NCBI GenBank assembly: GCA_030625085.1
Contig: DAOURK010000017.1
Location: 1-46,474 of the forward strand
DNA length: 46,474 bases
Origin: Pseudomonadota bacterium
GTDB lineage: Bacteria > SZUA-182 > DTGQ01
Direction of reading: 5' to 3'
A model generated the notes under the pieces. That model saw only the letters and a program-made list of their open reading frames with translations. It had not been told where the DNA came from and ran no database searches. Positions 16,782 to 25,136 of this stretch are shown piece after piece; position 1 is the first letter of the stretch; every line of letters begins with the position of its first letter. The translations under genes were made by a program, and so were the position numbers.

Positions 16782-18293
16782 TTATGGGAAAAATAAGTGA
16801 CTTATTTGTTTGGCAATCCCGAGAGGCAAACTGGGGAAGATCCCAAAAAAGAGGACAGCCACAGTTAAAGTTAATATAGGCGCCAGCATGATCCAATTTG
16901 GGTCGTCATTATCAATTTCTTTTGAGCCTGGATTAGCTGTAGCAGCCAGGCTTTCTTCCTTACTCTCATGCATCCAAGCGCTAATGACCACCGGTCCGTA
17001 ATAGACCAGGTTGAGCAAACTGCTAAACAGCAAGGTTAATAAGGCAACAAGACCCATTCCCGCCCAATAGTTTCCCAACTTCATTGTTTCCAAGGTCCCT
17101 AAAGCTAAAAACCATTTACTGATAAATCCGATAAAAGGAGGCAATCCGATCATGGAAAAAGCGCAAACACTAAAGGCCATAGTAACTAAAGGCATCCTTC
17201 GGCCGATTCCTTTCAGGTCCTCCAATTCTCGTAACCCTGTCTTATAAATAAAGGCGCCTGCACACATAAACAAGGTGCCTTTCATGAGAGCGTGGGCAAA
17301 CATATGGAGCAGTCCGCCTACAATGCCAAGAGGCGCAAGTAAGCAGAAGCCCATAATAATATAGCCGATTTGTGAGATACTGGAATAGGCTAACATCTTT
17401 TTAATTTCTTTTTGCGTGATAGCACAGGCAGATCCCAGAAAGATCGTAATTAAAGAGATGATCAGTAAAGAGAATATCAGCCACATATGATTATTAGATA
17501 TATCTTGATAGCCAATAATGTTATATATAGTTTTAAAAATTCCGTAAGCTCCGGCTTTAATCATAACACCGGATAAAAGAGCGCTGGCTCCTGAAGGGGC
17601 CACCGGGTGTGCGGAAGGCAACCAGATATGTAAGGGGAATATACCTGCCTTGACTCCAAAGCCAATAATGAAACCCCAGAAAATCCACGGCAGCCACTTG
17701 CTCCCCTGTAAACCAATACCGATGAGTGTAAGGTCTCCCGTGCCGGTAATGGCGTAGGTCATGATAATGGAAAATAGCAGTACCAATCCGCCGGTGATGC
17801 CTAAAAATAGGTATTTAAATCCCGCCTTCATGGAATCGGGAGTTTCCTCATGAAAGACTAAAATTGAGGAGGCTACACTCACAAGTTCAAAAAAGATATA
17901 GAGGGTAAACAGATTTCCTGTAAAAAGTACCCCTAACATTCCGCTTAGGGATAACAAAGAAAAGATATTAAATCGGGCATGAGCATGAGAGTGTTTCATA
18001 TATTCAATGCTGTAAACAGAGGAAAGTGTCCAGAGAATGATGGAAATCATACCAACCAGAAAGCTAAGCAAATCTGCCCTGAAGACAAAATTAAAACCCA
18101 GTCCTGTGTCCAGAGAAAGGTTGAGAATTTTACCGGAAATAATCGGAGGATACATATAAAGCATAATAGCCAGCGTGACTCCGCTGACAATGGCCGTAAA
18201 GTGATAATACCGATGTTTTTGGACAAAGGGGCGGAAGATGGTGGCAATAAGGGGGAACATAACCACTATCAAAGGCAGATAGCTTCTAATCAT
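16782..18293 (-). CDS. MrpD/MbhH-like proton-translocating subunit (second paralogue)
   Basis: A 503-aa polytopic Proton_antipo_M protein. Key residues are Glu136 (LYIFFELVSVASS), Lys215 and His222 (GFGVKAGIFPLHIWLP), Lys246 (SGVMIKAGAYG) and the TM12 lysine in PPFIGFISKWFLA. SSISQIGYIIMG and AHALMKGTLFMCAG are further family blocks. It is close to the 512-aa paralogue in length, motifs and C-terminal organisation (a hydrophilic loop rich in E, D and N before the last helix). AAGGAG ten bases upstream of the ATG is a good ribosome site. It follows the first MrpD-like gene after 63 bp. It should form one half-channel of the ion-translocating membrane arm. Confidence 0.88.
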   Translation of the reverse strand: MIRSYLPLIVVMFPLIATIFRPFVQKHRYYHFTAIVSGVTLAIMLYMYPPIISGKILNLSLDTGLGFNFVFRADLLSFLVGMISIILWTLSSVYSIEYMKHSHAHARFNIFSLLSLSGMLGVLFTGNLFTLYIFFELVSVASSILVFHEETPDSMKAGFKYLFLGITGGLVLLFSIIMTYAITGTGDLTLIGIGLQGSKWLPWIFWGFIIGFGVKAGIFPLHIWLPSAHPVAPSGASALLSGVMIKAGAYGIFKTIYNIIGYQDISNNHMWLIFSLLIISLITIFLGSACAITQKEIKKMLAYSSISQIGYIIMGFCLLAPLGIVGGLLHMFAHALMKGTLFMCAGAFIYKTGLRELEDLKGIGRRMPLVTMAFSVCAFSMIGLPPFIGFISKWFLALGTLETMKLGNYWAGMGLVALLTLLFSSLLNLVYYGPVVISAWMHESKEESLAATANPGSKEIDNDDPNWIMLAPILTLTVAVLFFGIFPSLPLGIAKQISHLFFP

Positions 18294-18356
18294 AGTGTTG
18301 TCGTCTCCTTAGAAAACTACCAAAAAATATATTAAAAATAATCCAATTGATTCTCT

Positions 18357-19922
18357 TTATCTAAATAATAATCTTGCTGAAGGCAATGCGGCGCCGTGAT
18401 ACGGGTATTTAACCAATATTCCTAAAATAAATACTAATGAGGCCAGAATCAAAACAGGTACTAACATTGTTTTAGGGGCCTCATCTATTTTATCTACTTC
18501 GATCTTAGGGTCTCCAAAATAGGAAATAGCGATCACCCGAAAATAGTAAACCGCATTCAGCAAACTACTGAGCAGTAAAATAATTACCAAATAGGGCATT
18601 CCCGCTTGAAAGGAAGCCGTAGCTAAAACCCATTTGCTCATAAAACCGGCCAATGGGGGGACCCCAACCATAGAACAGGCCCCTATAGTGAAGCAGGCCA
18701 TGGTGACGGGCATTCGATATCCCAATTTCCCCATGTCGGTAATGTCCTTAATTCCTGTTTTGTAAATGATAATCCCGGAACATAAAAATAACAAGCTTTT
18801 TACTATAGCATGATTAATTATGTGCAAAATCGAACCGGCTAATCCATTATAGGTAACTAAAGCAATACCAAACAAGATGTAACCCATTTGAGCAATAGTT
18901 GAAAAGGCTAGCATTCTTTTTATTTGGGTTTGAACTATAGCAAAAAGAGAGCCGCTCAAAATGGTAATAGCGCTGATAATCAAAAAAAGGGGAGAAAGGA
19001 TTTTTCCATAATATCCTTTGTGAATGCCGAATATGGAGAAGAGAAAGCGAATCAATAAAAAAACACCGGTAGCCTTGACGATTAATCCGGATAAAAGGGC
19101 GCTTATAGAAGCAGGAGCAACCGGATGGGCATCAGCTAACCAGGCATGGCCGGGGAAAAAAGCAGCCTTCACACTGAATCCCATAATAAATAATCCTAAA
19201 GAGGCAAAAATTAAATAGCGATAGGGATAGTATGGAGAACCGGGAGTAGAATCAATGATTTTGGCAATCTGTTGAGAGGCATACTGCATGTTTAATGTTC
19301 CCGTGGCATTAAAGAGCAAGCCGATGGCAAAAACAATAAAAACCGAACTGAGGGCCCCGATGAGCAGATATTTAAATGTCGCCTCCAATGACTCTGCCTT
19401 TCCATTAATAGAAACCAGAGCGTAAGAGCTGATGGAAGCAACCTCAAAGAAAACGTAAGCATTAAAACAATCACCGGTAATAGCTATTCCGGACATACCG
19501 GCCAACATAAGGAGCAATAAGGTATAGTAGTAAGTGTGTTTTTCTTCCGGGACATCATGCTGAATGTATTGCAGAGAATAAACTACAGCTAGAAAACCGA
19601 TGGCATTTATCAACAGCAACAAAATCGCGCCGAGCAAATCAGTGCGTAAGGCAATGCCGATTGGCTGGCCGGAGTGAAGAAGTTTTTGACCGCCCCAGGC
19701 ATAGCCAACCAAATATTCAATATAATGGGTGGGAGACGATAAAACCTTCAAAAAAACAATCACGGCAAAAATGCCGCTCATTAAGGTGGTCAGCACAACC
19801 AGAGGATCTCGATACCTTTTATCGATTTTGTCGATGAGTGGAATCATCAAGGCGACGATCAGCAAAATGAGGGGAATAAAAACTTGAAGATGCGATGCGC
19901 CGATCCCAAATACTAGATCCAT
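18357..19922 (-). CDS. mrpD: MrpD/MbhH-like proton-translocating subunit (first paralogue)
   Basis: A 521-aa Proton_antipo_M protein that occupies the canonical MrpD/MbhH place directly after mrpC. Glu160 (AYVFFEVASISSYALV), Lys242 and His249 (GFSVKAAFFPGHAWL), Lys273 (SGLIVKATGVFLL) and the TM12 lysine in PPLAGFMSKWVLA are present. It differs from the other two MrpD-like proteins in the TM8 motif (IVKATGVFLLIRF) and in a longer loop after TM6 (QIAKIIDSTPGSPYYPYR), which agrees with it being the ancestral MrpD and the others being later additions. AAGGA seven bases before the ATG fits the start. The 129 bp between it and mrpC hold no recognisable feature. Confidence 0.9.
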   Translation of the reverse strand: MDLVFGIGASHLQVFIPLILLIVALMIPLIDKIDKRYRDPLVVLTTLMSGIFAVIVFLKVLSSPTHYIEYLVGYAWGGQKLLHSGQPIGIALRTDLLGAILLLLINAIGFLAVVYSLQYIQHDVPEEKHTYYYTLLLLMLAGMSGIAITGDCFNAYVFFEVASISSYALVSINGKAESLEATFKYLLIGALSSVFIVFAIGLLFNATGTLNMQYASQQIAKIIDSTPGSPYYPYRYLIFASLGLFIMGFSVKAAFFPGHAWLADAHPVAPASISALLSGLIVKATGVFLLIRFLFSIFGIHKGYYGKILSPLFLIISAITILSGSLFAIVQTQIKRMLAFSTIAQMGYILFGIALVTYNGLAGSILHIINHAIVKSLLFLCSGIIIYKTGIKDITDMGKLGYRMPVTMACFTIGACSMVGVPPLAGFMSKWVLATASFQAGMPYLVIILLLSSLLNAVYYFRVIAISYFGDPKIEVDKIDEAPKTMLVPVLILASLVFILGILVKYPYHGAALPSARLLFR

Positions 19923-20051
19923 AGAACTGTTCCTTTTTTAGCTTTCAAATCAAGAAATTGAGTGTTCAGCCAGTTTTTTTTAAGAAAATTATGTTCATTT
20001 TTTGAATATCCATTTTGCCGGGGAGGAGGAGTTTTTCATGTATATCAATAA

Positions 20052-20456
20052 TTATCCTTTCAGGCGCATAATTTTTCTTGTATCCAATGTTCCGTAATTT
20101 TCATATATTTTTATGGCTAAGGCCAAAGAGATGGCAGTCACACTAACGCTCACTACAATAGCTGTAAGAATAAGGGCTGAAGGGATAGGGTTTACTAAAG
20201 GCACATGTCCCGCAGCGGCATGAGCAACCTCTGCAGCGTTGGAAATTTCTGATGGTCCTGCCCACTGACATGTAGCTGGTCCTAGGCGTACATCGGCCGA
20301 AGCAATAAAAAAGAGATATACAGAGGTCTCTAGTATATTTATACCGATTATTTTTTTAATTAAATTTGGTTTTAAGATTAGTGCATACAACCCTATACAA
20401 AATAAGATGACGGTAACAATATAATCGATTCTATACAGAATCATCTTTATCCACAT
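20052..20456 (-). CDS. mrpC: MrpC/MbhG (NuoK-like) antiporter subunit
   Basis: I take the ATG at 20454-20456 (MWIKMILYRID), because AAGGAG lies eight bases upstream; the open frame extends further but would add a charged non-membrane leader. The resulting 134-aa protein has three membrane helices with NuoK/MrpC motifs: GLYALILKPNLIKKIIGINILETSVYLF and NPIPSALILTAIVVSVSVTAISLALA. Between helices 2 and 3 is a stretch of about 30 residues with GPATCQWAGPSEISN that is longer than usual. The gene overlaps the end of mrpB by 26 bp. MrpC is an essential small subunit beside MrpA and MrpD in the antiporter complex. Confidence 0.88.
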   Translation of the reverse strand: MWIKMILYRIDYIVTVILFCIGLYALILKPNLIKKIIGINILETSVYLFFIASADVRLGPATCQWAGPSEISNAAEVAHAAAGHVPLVNPIPSALILTAIVVSVSVTAISLALAIKIYENYGTLDTRKIMRLKG

Positions 20457-20970
20457 CCAACCATCTCCTTTGGTAAGGTAATTTTTTTTTATTTTCCAAG
20501 TAATACGGGGACCTTTCTTCTTCCAAAAAGACATAAAAAAGTTCGGTACAAATTACGGCCACTGTCAATCCTACACCAAGATTGATCCAAAACAGGGCTC
20601 CTCCGCTTAACAACTCCCCGAACATTCCCATAGGGGCAATTGCGGCGGCTTTATTGGTCAGGAAATGATACCCAAGAAAAATGCCGACTAATCCTATAGA
20701 GATATATAAATACACTCCAATACTGGCCAAACATTTTAAGGTGAAACTGGGTACTGCATCTCGACCATCTTGTCTATTAAAAGCCATGGCAAACAGAATG
20801 AATGAGGCCCCGATGATCACTCCGCCCTGAAATCCTCCCCCTGGGGTCAAATGCCCATGAACAATAAGAAAAACTCCGAACATTATAATAAAAGGACACA
20901 TCATCCGGGTAACCAATTGAACTATGATACTTGTTTTATATTTTTCCTTATTTTTTTTTGGCGTGATCAT
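20431..20970 (-). CDS. mrpB: MrpB/MbhF (MnhB-domain) antiporter subunit
   Basis: The 179-aa protein has an MnhB domain with four helices and the signature HGHLTPGGGFQGGVIIGASFIL. A hydrophilic C-terminal tail of about 30 residues (EEERSPYYLENKKK...) extends past the domain. It starts four bases after the stop of the MbhE-like gene and overlaps mrpC, consistent with a tight operon. MrpB/MbhF contributes to the sodium-translocating part of Mrp and Mbh complexes. Confidence 0.9.
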   Translation of the reverse strand: MITPKKNKEKYKTSIIVQLVTRMMCPFIIMFGVFLIVHGHLTPGGGFQGGVIIGASFILFAMAFNRQDGRDAVPSFTLKCLASIGVYLYISIGLVGIFLGYHFLTNKAAAIAPMGMFGELLSGGALFWINLGVGLTVAVICTELFYVFLEEERSPYYLENKKKLPYQRRWLDVDKDDSV

Positions 20971-20974
20971 GTCT

Positions 20975-21325
20975 TTAATTTTTCTTTGTCCCGATAATTG
21001 AAAGTACTCCGATCATGGCTGTAAATAAAACAGTTGCCTCAATAAGGGTATCATAGGCACGATAATCAAAAATGATGGCCGTAATAATATCCAGCGCTCC
21101 TGTATCTCCAGGACTGTGGCGGTTATAATGGAGGGCAACGGAATCTGCATATTGAACCACTTCTTCTTTGGTCATCTCCCATACTTCTTTTTCAGTATTC
21201 TCAGAATGATCAAAACCCGCATAACCAGGTAAATGCGGATCACCTATGGGGGCAAATCGTAAAATCACCACTATCATACTGAAGGCGAAAACAGTAAATA
21301 ATATGGCCGGAACAAATTTTTTCAT
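20975..21325 (-). CDS. MbhE-like subunit (corresponds to MrpA C-terminal part)
   Basis: Starting at ATG 21323-21325 the product is 116 aa (MKKFVPAILFTVFAF...); the frame runs 20 codons further upstream into the preceding gene but that adds only a charged leader. It has an N-terminal helix, a periplasmic loop with FAPIGDPHLPGYAG, and the family block TGALDIITAIIFDYRAYDTL followed by a second helix. The acidic DYRAYDT corresponds to the VDFRGFDT segment of MrpA and MbhE. In classical Mrp this part is fused to MrpA; here, as in archaeal Mbh, it is a separate gene. Confidence 0.85.
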   Translation of the reverse strand: MKKFVPAILFTVFAFSMIVVILRFAPIGDPHLPGYAGFDHSENTEKEVWEMTKEEVVQYADSVALHYNRHSPGDTGALDIITAIIFDYRAYDTLIEATVLFTAMIGVLSIIGTKKN

Positions 21326-21344
21326 GAAAATTTTATCCTTTTCA

Positions 21345-21593
21345 CTAATCTTCTCTTCTTTGGGTTTTACATAAAGTGGCCACAAATAAAATACTTGATA
21401 ACCCCGCTCCTACAGCCGCTTCAGTCATAGAAACATCCACTGCTCGAAGAATGCTGTAGGTTAAAGCCATGGTGAAACTATAGGCACTATAAATAATCAC
21501 TGCCTCCAATAGGTCCTTGCTCATAACAGCGGCTAAAGCAGTGGCTACTAAAAAAGCCAGAATCACCACATGAGCAAATATTAAAAGATCCAT
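21345..21593 (-). CDS. MbhD-like DUF4040 subunit (corresponds to part of MrpA)
   Basis: An 82-aa protein of three helices with the DUF4040/MbhD motif: KDLLEAVIIYSAYSFTMAL and APDVALTEAAVGAG-like AVDVSMTEAAVGAGLSSILF. It equals the segment between the NuoL-like part and MbhE part of MrpA. Here it is free-standing as in Mbh gene clusters. AAGGAG nine bases before the ATG supports the start. It lies 10 bp behind mrpG. Confidence 0.88.
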   Translation of the reverse strand: MDLLIFAHVVILAFLVATALAAVMSKDLLEAVIIYSAYSFTMALTYSILRAVDVSMTEAAVGAGLSSILFVATLCKTQRRED

Positions 21594-21603
21594 ACACTTC
21601 TCC

Positions 21604-21960
21604 TTATTTTTTTTCTTTCTGGTCCTTTAATAGATGAAAGGTAGTTTCCTCCACCCACGGAGTTTTCGTTTTATAACAGAATCGTAAGATGGAGTGCACT
21701 GCAATGGGATTGGCAAATAACATAAAAATTATAATTACCAAGATTTTTAAACTCTCAACCGGGTTGATGGTTAACCAGTAAAACCATACTCCAAGCATAG
21801 AAACCAGAAAACCGGGGCTGTCGCCTTTACTGGCAGTATGAGCTCGGTTATAGGGATCAGGCATCCGGATTACACCAACCGTGGCGGCTATGAAAAAAAA
21901 TATTCCCCCAGCTATGAAAATTCCCGCTAAAACTCGCAAGGTTTTAATTACATAAATCAT
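21604..21960 (-). CDS. mrpG: MrpG/MbhC antiporter subunit
   Basis: The 118-aa protein has three helices and the PhaG/MnhG signature, here GVIRMPDPYNRAHTASKGDS, followed by ILVIIIFMLFANPIAVHSI. It overlaps mrpF by one base (TAATG), the arrangement usual for these genes. MrpG is a small membrane subunit of the antiporter module. Confidence 0.93.
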   Translation of the reverse strand: MIYVIKTLRVLAGIFIAGGIFFFIAATVGVIRMPDPYNRAHTASKGDSPGFLVSMLGVWFYWLTINPVESLKILVIIIFMLFANPIAVHSILRFCYKTKTPWVEETTFHLLKDQKEKK

Positions 21961-22235
21961 TATTCACCCAGATTTCTTTGTTCTAAATATTTGATGAAGG
22001 CCAGAGTGGTTATATAGATCAGCATGGCGTAAAGCATGGCAATGTCTAAATAAGATCCCTTTTGAAAAATAGCTCCTAAAAACACAAAGACCGTTACTAC
22101 TTTCGTTCCAACCACATTGATACCAATTATCCGATCTGCTGTGGTGGGGCCTAAGACGGCCCGATAGAGGCAGAAAAAAATAGTGCAAGATAGTATAAGA
22201 ACGGCTAATTTTAATACCAAATCCAGTTCGATCAT
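21960..22235 (-). CDS. mrpF: MrpF/MbhB antiporter subunit
   Basis: The start is the ATG at 22233-22235 that overlaps the mrpE stop as ATGA; a longer in-frame reading exists but runs inside mrpE. The 91-aa product has three helices with the MnhF motif, YRAVLGPTTADRIIGINVVG, then AMLYAMLIYITTLAFIKYL. The conserved aspartate in TADRI has been linked to Na+ handling in Mrp systems. Translation is probably coupled to mrpE and mrpG on both sides. Confidence 0.93.
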   Translation of the reverse strand: MIELDLVLKLAVLILSCTIFFCLYRAVLGPTTADRIIGINVVGTKVVTVFVFLGAIFQKGSYLDIAMLYAMLIYITTLAFIKYLEQRNLGE

Positions 22236-22795
22236 TTTTTCTTTTTCCCGTAGACATGAGCAATTTTTTCTACAAATCCCCCTGTTTCCAAAATTTCTTT
22301 TACTGATTCCTGGCTTATACAGTGAACCCAAAATATGCTTCCCTTTTTTATTTTTTGAGCATCAATGGTAATAGTTCCTGGAGTAAGGGTAATAGAATTG
22401 GCATTAAGGGCAATTTCATCGTCTGCGCCAAGAGATGTTTTTACCTGTACAATACCAGGAGAAATCAATAATTTTTTTCGCATTACTCTTCTGGCTACAT
22501 CAATGCCGGCAAAGCACATATCGAAACCAAGGCGGATAAAATAAACTCCCAGACGAAACAAAGTCTTAACATTTATGTATTTTTTAATTTCATCTGAATT
22601 AAATATATTGAGGGGATAAATGTAAACGATAATAAACGCAAAAATGAGGCCTAAAACGGCATGTTCGATAAGATTAATAAAACCCAATTTCGAATAAACA
22701 TCAGCAGGAAAAGAAATGATCATCCAAAAGATGAAAAGCAGAAATACCGAAATTAGAAATTCACTCCAGTTTTTTTTTGAATTTCTCAAAGCCAT
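22232..22795 (-). CDS. mrpE: MrpE/MbhA antiporter subunit (first gene of cluster)
   Basis: The 187-aa protein has N-terminal helices (about 12-30 and 38-60), a third near 80-100, and the soluble MnhE domain with SPGIVQVKTSL...NANSITLTPGTITID, the hallmark SITLTPGT motif. It heads the order E-F-G-MbhD-MbhE-B-C-D, identical to mbhABCDEFGH of archaeal membrane-bound hydrogenases. The only ribosome-like sequence (AAGGA) is almost next to the ATG, so initiation may be weak. The 511-bp spacer upstream is shared with the divergent pgsA side; no strong minus-strand promoter stands out. Confidence 0.93.
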   Translation of the reverse strand: MALRNSKKNWSEFLISVFLLFIFWMIISFPADVYSKLGFINLIEHAVLGLIFAFIIVYIYPLNIFNSDEIKKYINVKTLFRLGVYFIRLGFDMCFAGIDVARRVMRKKLLISPGIVQVKTSLGADDEIALNANSITLTPGTITIDAQKIKKGSIFWVHCISQESVKEILETGGFVEKIAHVYGKKKK

Positions 22796-23180
22796 TCCTT
22801 TTTTATTGCCCTGATAAACAGTTATTCCTTATGGTAAAAAAATTAGCTCCTTTTTTTCAATTTTCTAACACTAAAAACTTACCATAACGGCGGTCTGCTT
22901 GTCAAAATATTTCAGACTTCATTATGCTCTAATTTATTAATAATACAAGATTATTACCCATATTTTGTTTTCCTATGAGTTATCTACTTCCAAGCTTTCA
23001 TATTTCTTTCATACTATTTTTGACAATTACTGATTCTCAGCTATGGCGCATGAATTTTAGTTGCTGTCATATCAAGGGTTGGCAGGCAATTTGTAAAAAA
23101 ATTTCCGCAAATTTTTTAATCATAAGTCATTGACGCTCAATATTTCAGAGATAAAGGTGTACGTCAGGGCTGGCTGATTC
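22796..23180. other. Divergent intergenic spacer upstream of mrpE
   Basis: AT-rich non-coding DNA between the divergently read mrpE and pgsA sides. A TTGACA on the minus strand (22900-22905) has no good -10 partner at the right distance. No repeat element or RNA gene was recognised. Confidence 0.4.
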
Positions 23181-23221
23181 TTGACATAATCAGGGGAATA
23201 ACTATAATAAGTAAGCGCTTA
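23181..23221 (+). promoter_or_regulatory. Sigma-70-type promoter with small palindrome
   Basis: TTGACA (23181-23186), a 16-base spacer and TATAAT (23203-23208) form a near-consensus promoter. Directly after the -10 lies TAAGCGCTTA (23212-23221), a perfect 10-bp palindrome at the expected transcription start, a possible operator half. It drives the sensor pseudogene and probably pgsA. Confidence 0.65.
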
Positions 23222-23306
23222 TTAGTAGAATTCCATCATTCTAATAGACTGTCATGGTTGATCAAGTTAGACAGGATTAATAATAGTATTTAGCTAATCT
23301 ATACTC

Positions 23307-23625
23307 ATGAATCAAATTTTGCCCAGTAAGCTAAGCCTGAAAATCATCGTTGCTATTCTTATTCCAATTATGCTTATGGGAGCGGCTTTTGTTATTTTTT
23401 TTGTTTATAATAACATCTCTTGGCATCAGCATACAGAATATAGATCATCAGATTCAGCTTATGGATCTTTTAATGACTGGTTTAGAAAATTCATTTATCC
23501 GACAAGATTATGAATATATCCAAGGACAACTGCTTGAATTTGCGAATCGAAAAGAAGTAACGCGAAACCCATATCTTTCAGATTTTGAAGGAAGAGTTAC
23601 TCAAGCGGGTTGGGCTTTAATTTGA
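23307..23625 (+). pseudogene. Frameshifted N-terminal remnant of a sensor kinase or chemoreceptor
   Basis: The first frame (from ATG 23307) encodes a typical sensor N-terminus with one membrane helix (KLSLKIIVAILIPIMLMGAA). Around 23420-23450 the coding signal passes to the next frame, which reads MDLLMTGLENSFIRQDYEYI followed by QGQLLEFANRKEVTR, the helical start of a periplasmic sensor domain seen in many HAMP-containing kinases. Soon after it ends at a stop (ALI) without any HAMP or kinase part. So it has both a frameshift and a 3' loss. The strong promoter upstream remains. Confidence 0.55.
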
Positions 23626-23686
23626 ATAAATACATATACATTCATAATACATTGATAATAACAATTTAGTATTTTTAGGAAATATT

Positions 23687-24217
23687 ATGACTTTACCAAA
23701 TAAACTTTCAATAGCCCGAATATTTCTGGTGCCCATTATCGTCACCCTTATCTTAACCAATTTCAGTATGCGCTTGGCACTTTTTGTTTTTCTATTGGCA
23801 GCCCTGACTGACTGGCTTGATGGGTATATTGCCAGAAAATCAAAACAGGTTACTACTCTGGGAAAGTTACTGGACCCTATGGCCGATAAATTGCTTATTT
23901 GTTCCGCCTTGATTTCATTGGTAGAAATTGTTCGAGCGCCGGCCTGGATTGTTGTTATCATTGTATGCCGAGAAATTGCCATTACCGGCCTGCGATCAGT
24001 AGCTGCGTCAAAAGGTGCGGTTATTGCAGCCAGTAAATTAGGCAAATATAAAACAATCGGTGAAATTTTGGCTGTCTCTTTTCTGATTTTGAATGAACCT
24101 CCCATGAATAAATTTTTTCTCGGGGAGATTCTCCTTTGGATAGCCATGGCTTTGGCAATAATTTCAGGGATTGAATATGTAATCAAATTTAATAGACAGG
24201 TTAAATTGACGATTTAA
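23687..24217 (+). CDS. pgsA: CDP-diacylglycerol--glycerol-3-phosphate 3-phosphatidyltransferase
   Basis: The 176-aa integral membrane enzyme carries the full CDP-alcohol phosphotransferase motif D-x2-D-G-x2-A-R-x8-G-x3-D-x3-D (DWLDGYIARKSKQVTTLGKL followed by LDPMADK, about residues 44-70). MTLPNKLSIARIFLVP at the N-terminus is typical of PgsA. It makes phosphatidylglycerol phosphate from CDP-diacylglycerol and glycerol-3-phosphate, the committed step to phosphatidylglycerol and cardiolipin. Length matches the family. It is read together with plsY, another phospholipid gene, about 240 bp downstream. No strong Shine-Dalgarno sequence is present (AGGAAATATT before ATG is the best match). Confidence 0.93.
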   Translation: MTLPNKLSIARIFLVPIIVTLILTNFSMRLALFVFLLAALTDWLDGYIARKSKQVTTLGKLLDPMADKLLICSALISLVEIVRAPAWIVVIIVCREIAITGLRSVAASKGAVIAASKLGKYKTIGEILAVSFLILNEPPMNKFFLGEILLWIAMALAIISGIEYVIKFNRQVKLTI

Positions 24218-24282
24218 TAATACAGAACATTTTATTTTTTATAAGCATAATAGCAATGCCATTAATTTAAGGAATTCTCCCT

Positions 24283-24386
24283 TGTCATTTCGAGGAGCAT
24301 TTGCGACGAGAAATCTTTAAACGTATAGCATAACAAGATTTCTCACGGAGTTTACACTGAACGTAGTGAATATGTTCGAAATGACA
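24283..24386. repeat. TGTCATTTCGA palindromic repeat, full copy
   Basis: A 104-bp element with terminal inverted repeats TGTCATTTCGA / TTCGAAATGACA and inner inverted GAGAAATCTT / AAGATTTCTC. It carries the block ACACTGAACGTAGTGAATATG, found in opposite orientation in the copy at 37992-38096. It sits between pgsA and plsY. Confidence 0.85.
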
Positions 24387-24457
24387 AAGGAACGCCGATC
24401 AAAGCTCAAGTTAATGACACTGAGCTTAATAGTTTTTTAAGGGAAGAGAATTGATTG

Positions 24458-25090
24458 ATGGAAATTATTAAACCGGCTTTTTTCTTGCTCATAGCCTATT
24501 TATTAGGGTCAATTCCTTTTGGAGTTCTGATTTCCAAAATATATCAGACTGATATTCGAAAAGTTGGCAGTAAAAGCTCAGGGGCCACGAATGTCCTGAG
24601 AACAGTAGGCAAAAAGCCGGCTCTTTTGACGCTTCTGGGGGATGTTGGTAAAGGCATAGCGACTGTTTTATTAGGGAAAATTTTCCTTTCTTCCCCAGCC
24701 TTGGTTGCCGGCATGGGTCTTATCGCTATCATCGGACATGATTGGCCTGTTTTTGCAAAATTTCGTGGAGGTAAAGGTGTTGCTACCAGTTTGGGAGTTT
24801 TTCTTATCCTGACCCCTCTTCCCCTTTTGTTAACCTTATTGATTTGGCTTGTAGTGTTAGGGATATGGCGATATGTGTCTTTGGCTTCAATCCTGGCCGG
24901 TGTATTCCTTCCTCTGTTCATTTGGTTTTTTTTGGGGGGCGGGGTGTTGTTTTATATTTCACTGGCGGCAGGGATCTTATTGATTTATAGGCACAAATCA
25001 AACATTAAACGATTGTTGGCTGATAATGAAAATAAATTAGGGAAACATGTCAAGAAGCAAAATCTAAGGACCGGGCAATTTAGCCCTTAG
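24458..25090 (+). CDS. plsY: Acyl-phosphate--glycerol-3-phosphate acyltransferase
   Basis: From ATG 24458 the product is 210 aa, the normal PlsY length; an in-frame TTG one codon earlier is less likely. All three PlsY motifs are recognisable: GSIPFGVLISK with GSKSSGATNVLR (usually GSGNIGATN, so two positions differ), GHDWPVFAKFRGGKGVATSLG, and the C-terminal YRHKSNIKRLLADNENKLG (usually AGTENK). The enzyme acylates glycerol-3-phosphate from acyl-phosphate in the inner membrane and begins phospholipid synthesis. GGGAAGAG upstream is a fair ribosome site. Confidence 0.95.
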   Translation: MEIIKPAFFLLIAYLLGSIPFGVLISKIYQTDIRKVGSKSSGATNVLRTVGKKPALLTLLGDVGKGIATVLLGKIFLSSPALVAGMGLIAIIGHDWPVFAKFRGGKGVATSLGVFLILTPLPLLLTLLIWLVVLGIWRYVSLASILAGVFLPLFIWFFLGGGVLFYISLAAGILLIYRHKSNIKRLLADNENKLGKHVKKQNLRTGQFSP

Positions 25091-25136
25091 TCCACATTGA
25101 TATTAATTGTTATTAGATGGAATAAGAGTTTGCTGG

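Noticed and set aside
21964-22263. 99-aa alternative frame over mrpF
   Set aside because: The other frame encodes clear MrpF motifs with start/stop overlaps to mrpE and mrpG.
7681-22795. Reading the cluster as a membrane-bound hydrogenase, complex I or DAB-type inorganic carbon transporter
   Set aside because: No hydrogenase large/small subunit, NuoB/C/D/H or DabA (PF10070-like) protein is present in the window.
23617-24186. 189-aa minus-strand frame opposite pgsA
   Set aside because: Pure antisense shadow of a well-conserved pgsA; basic, low-information product.
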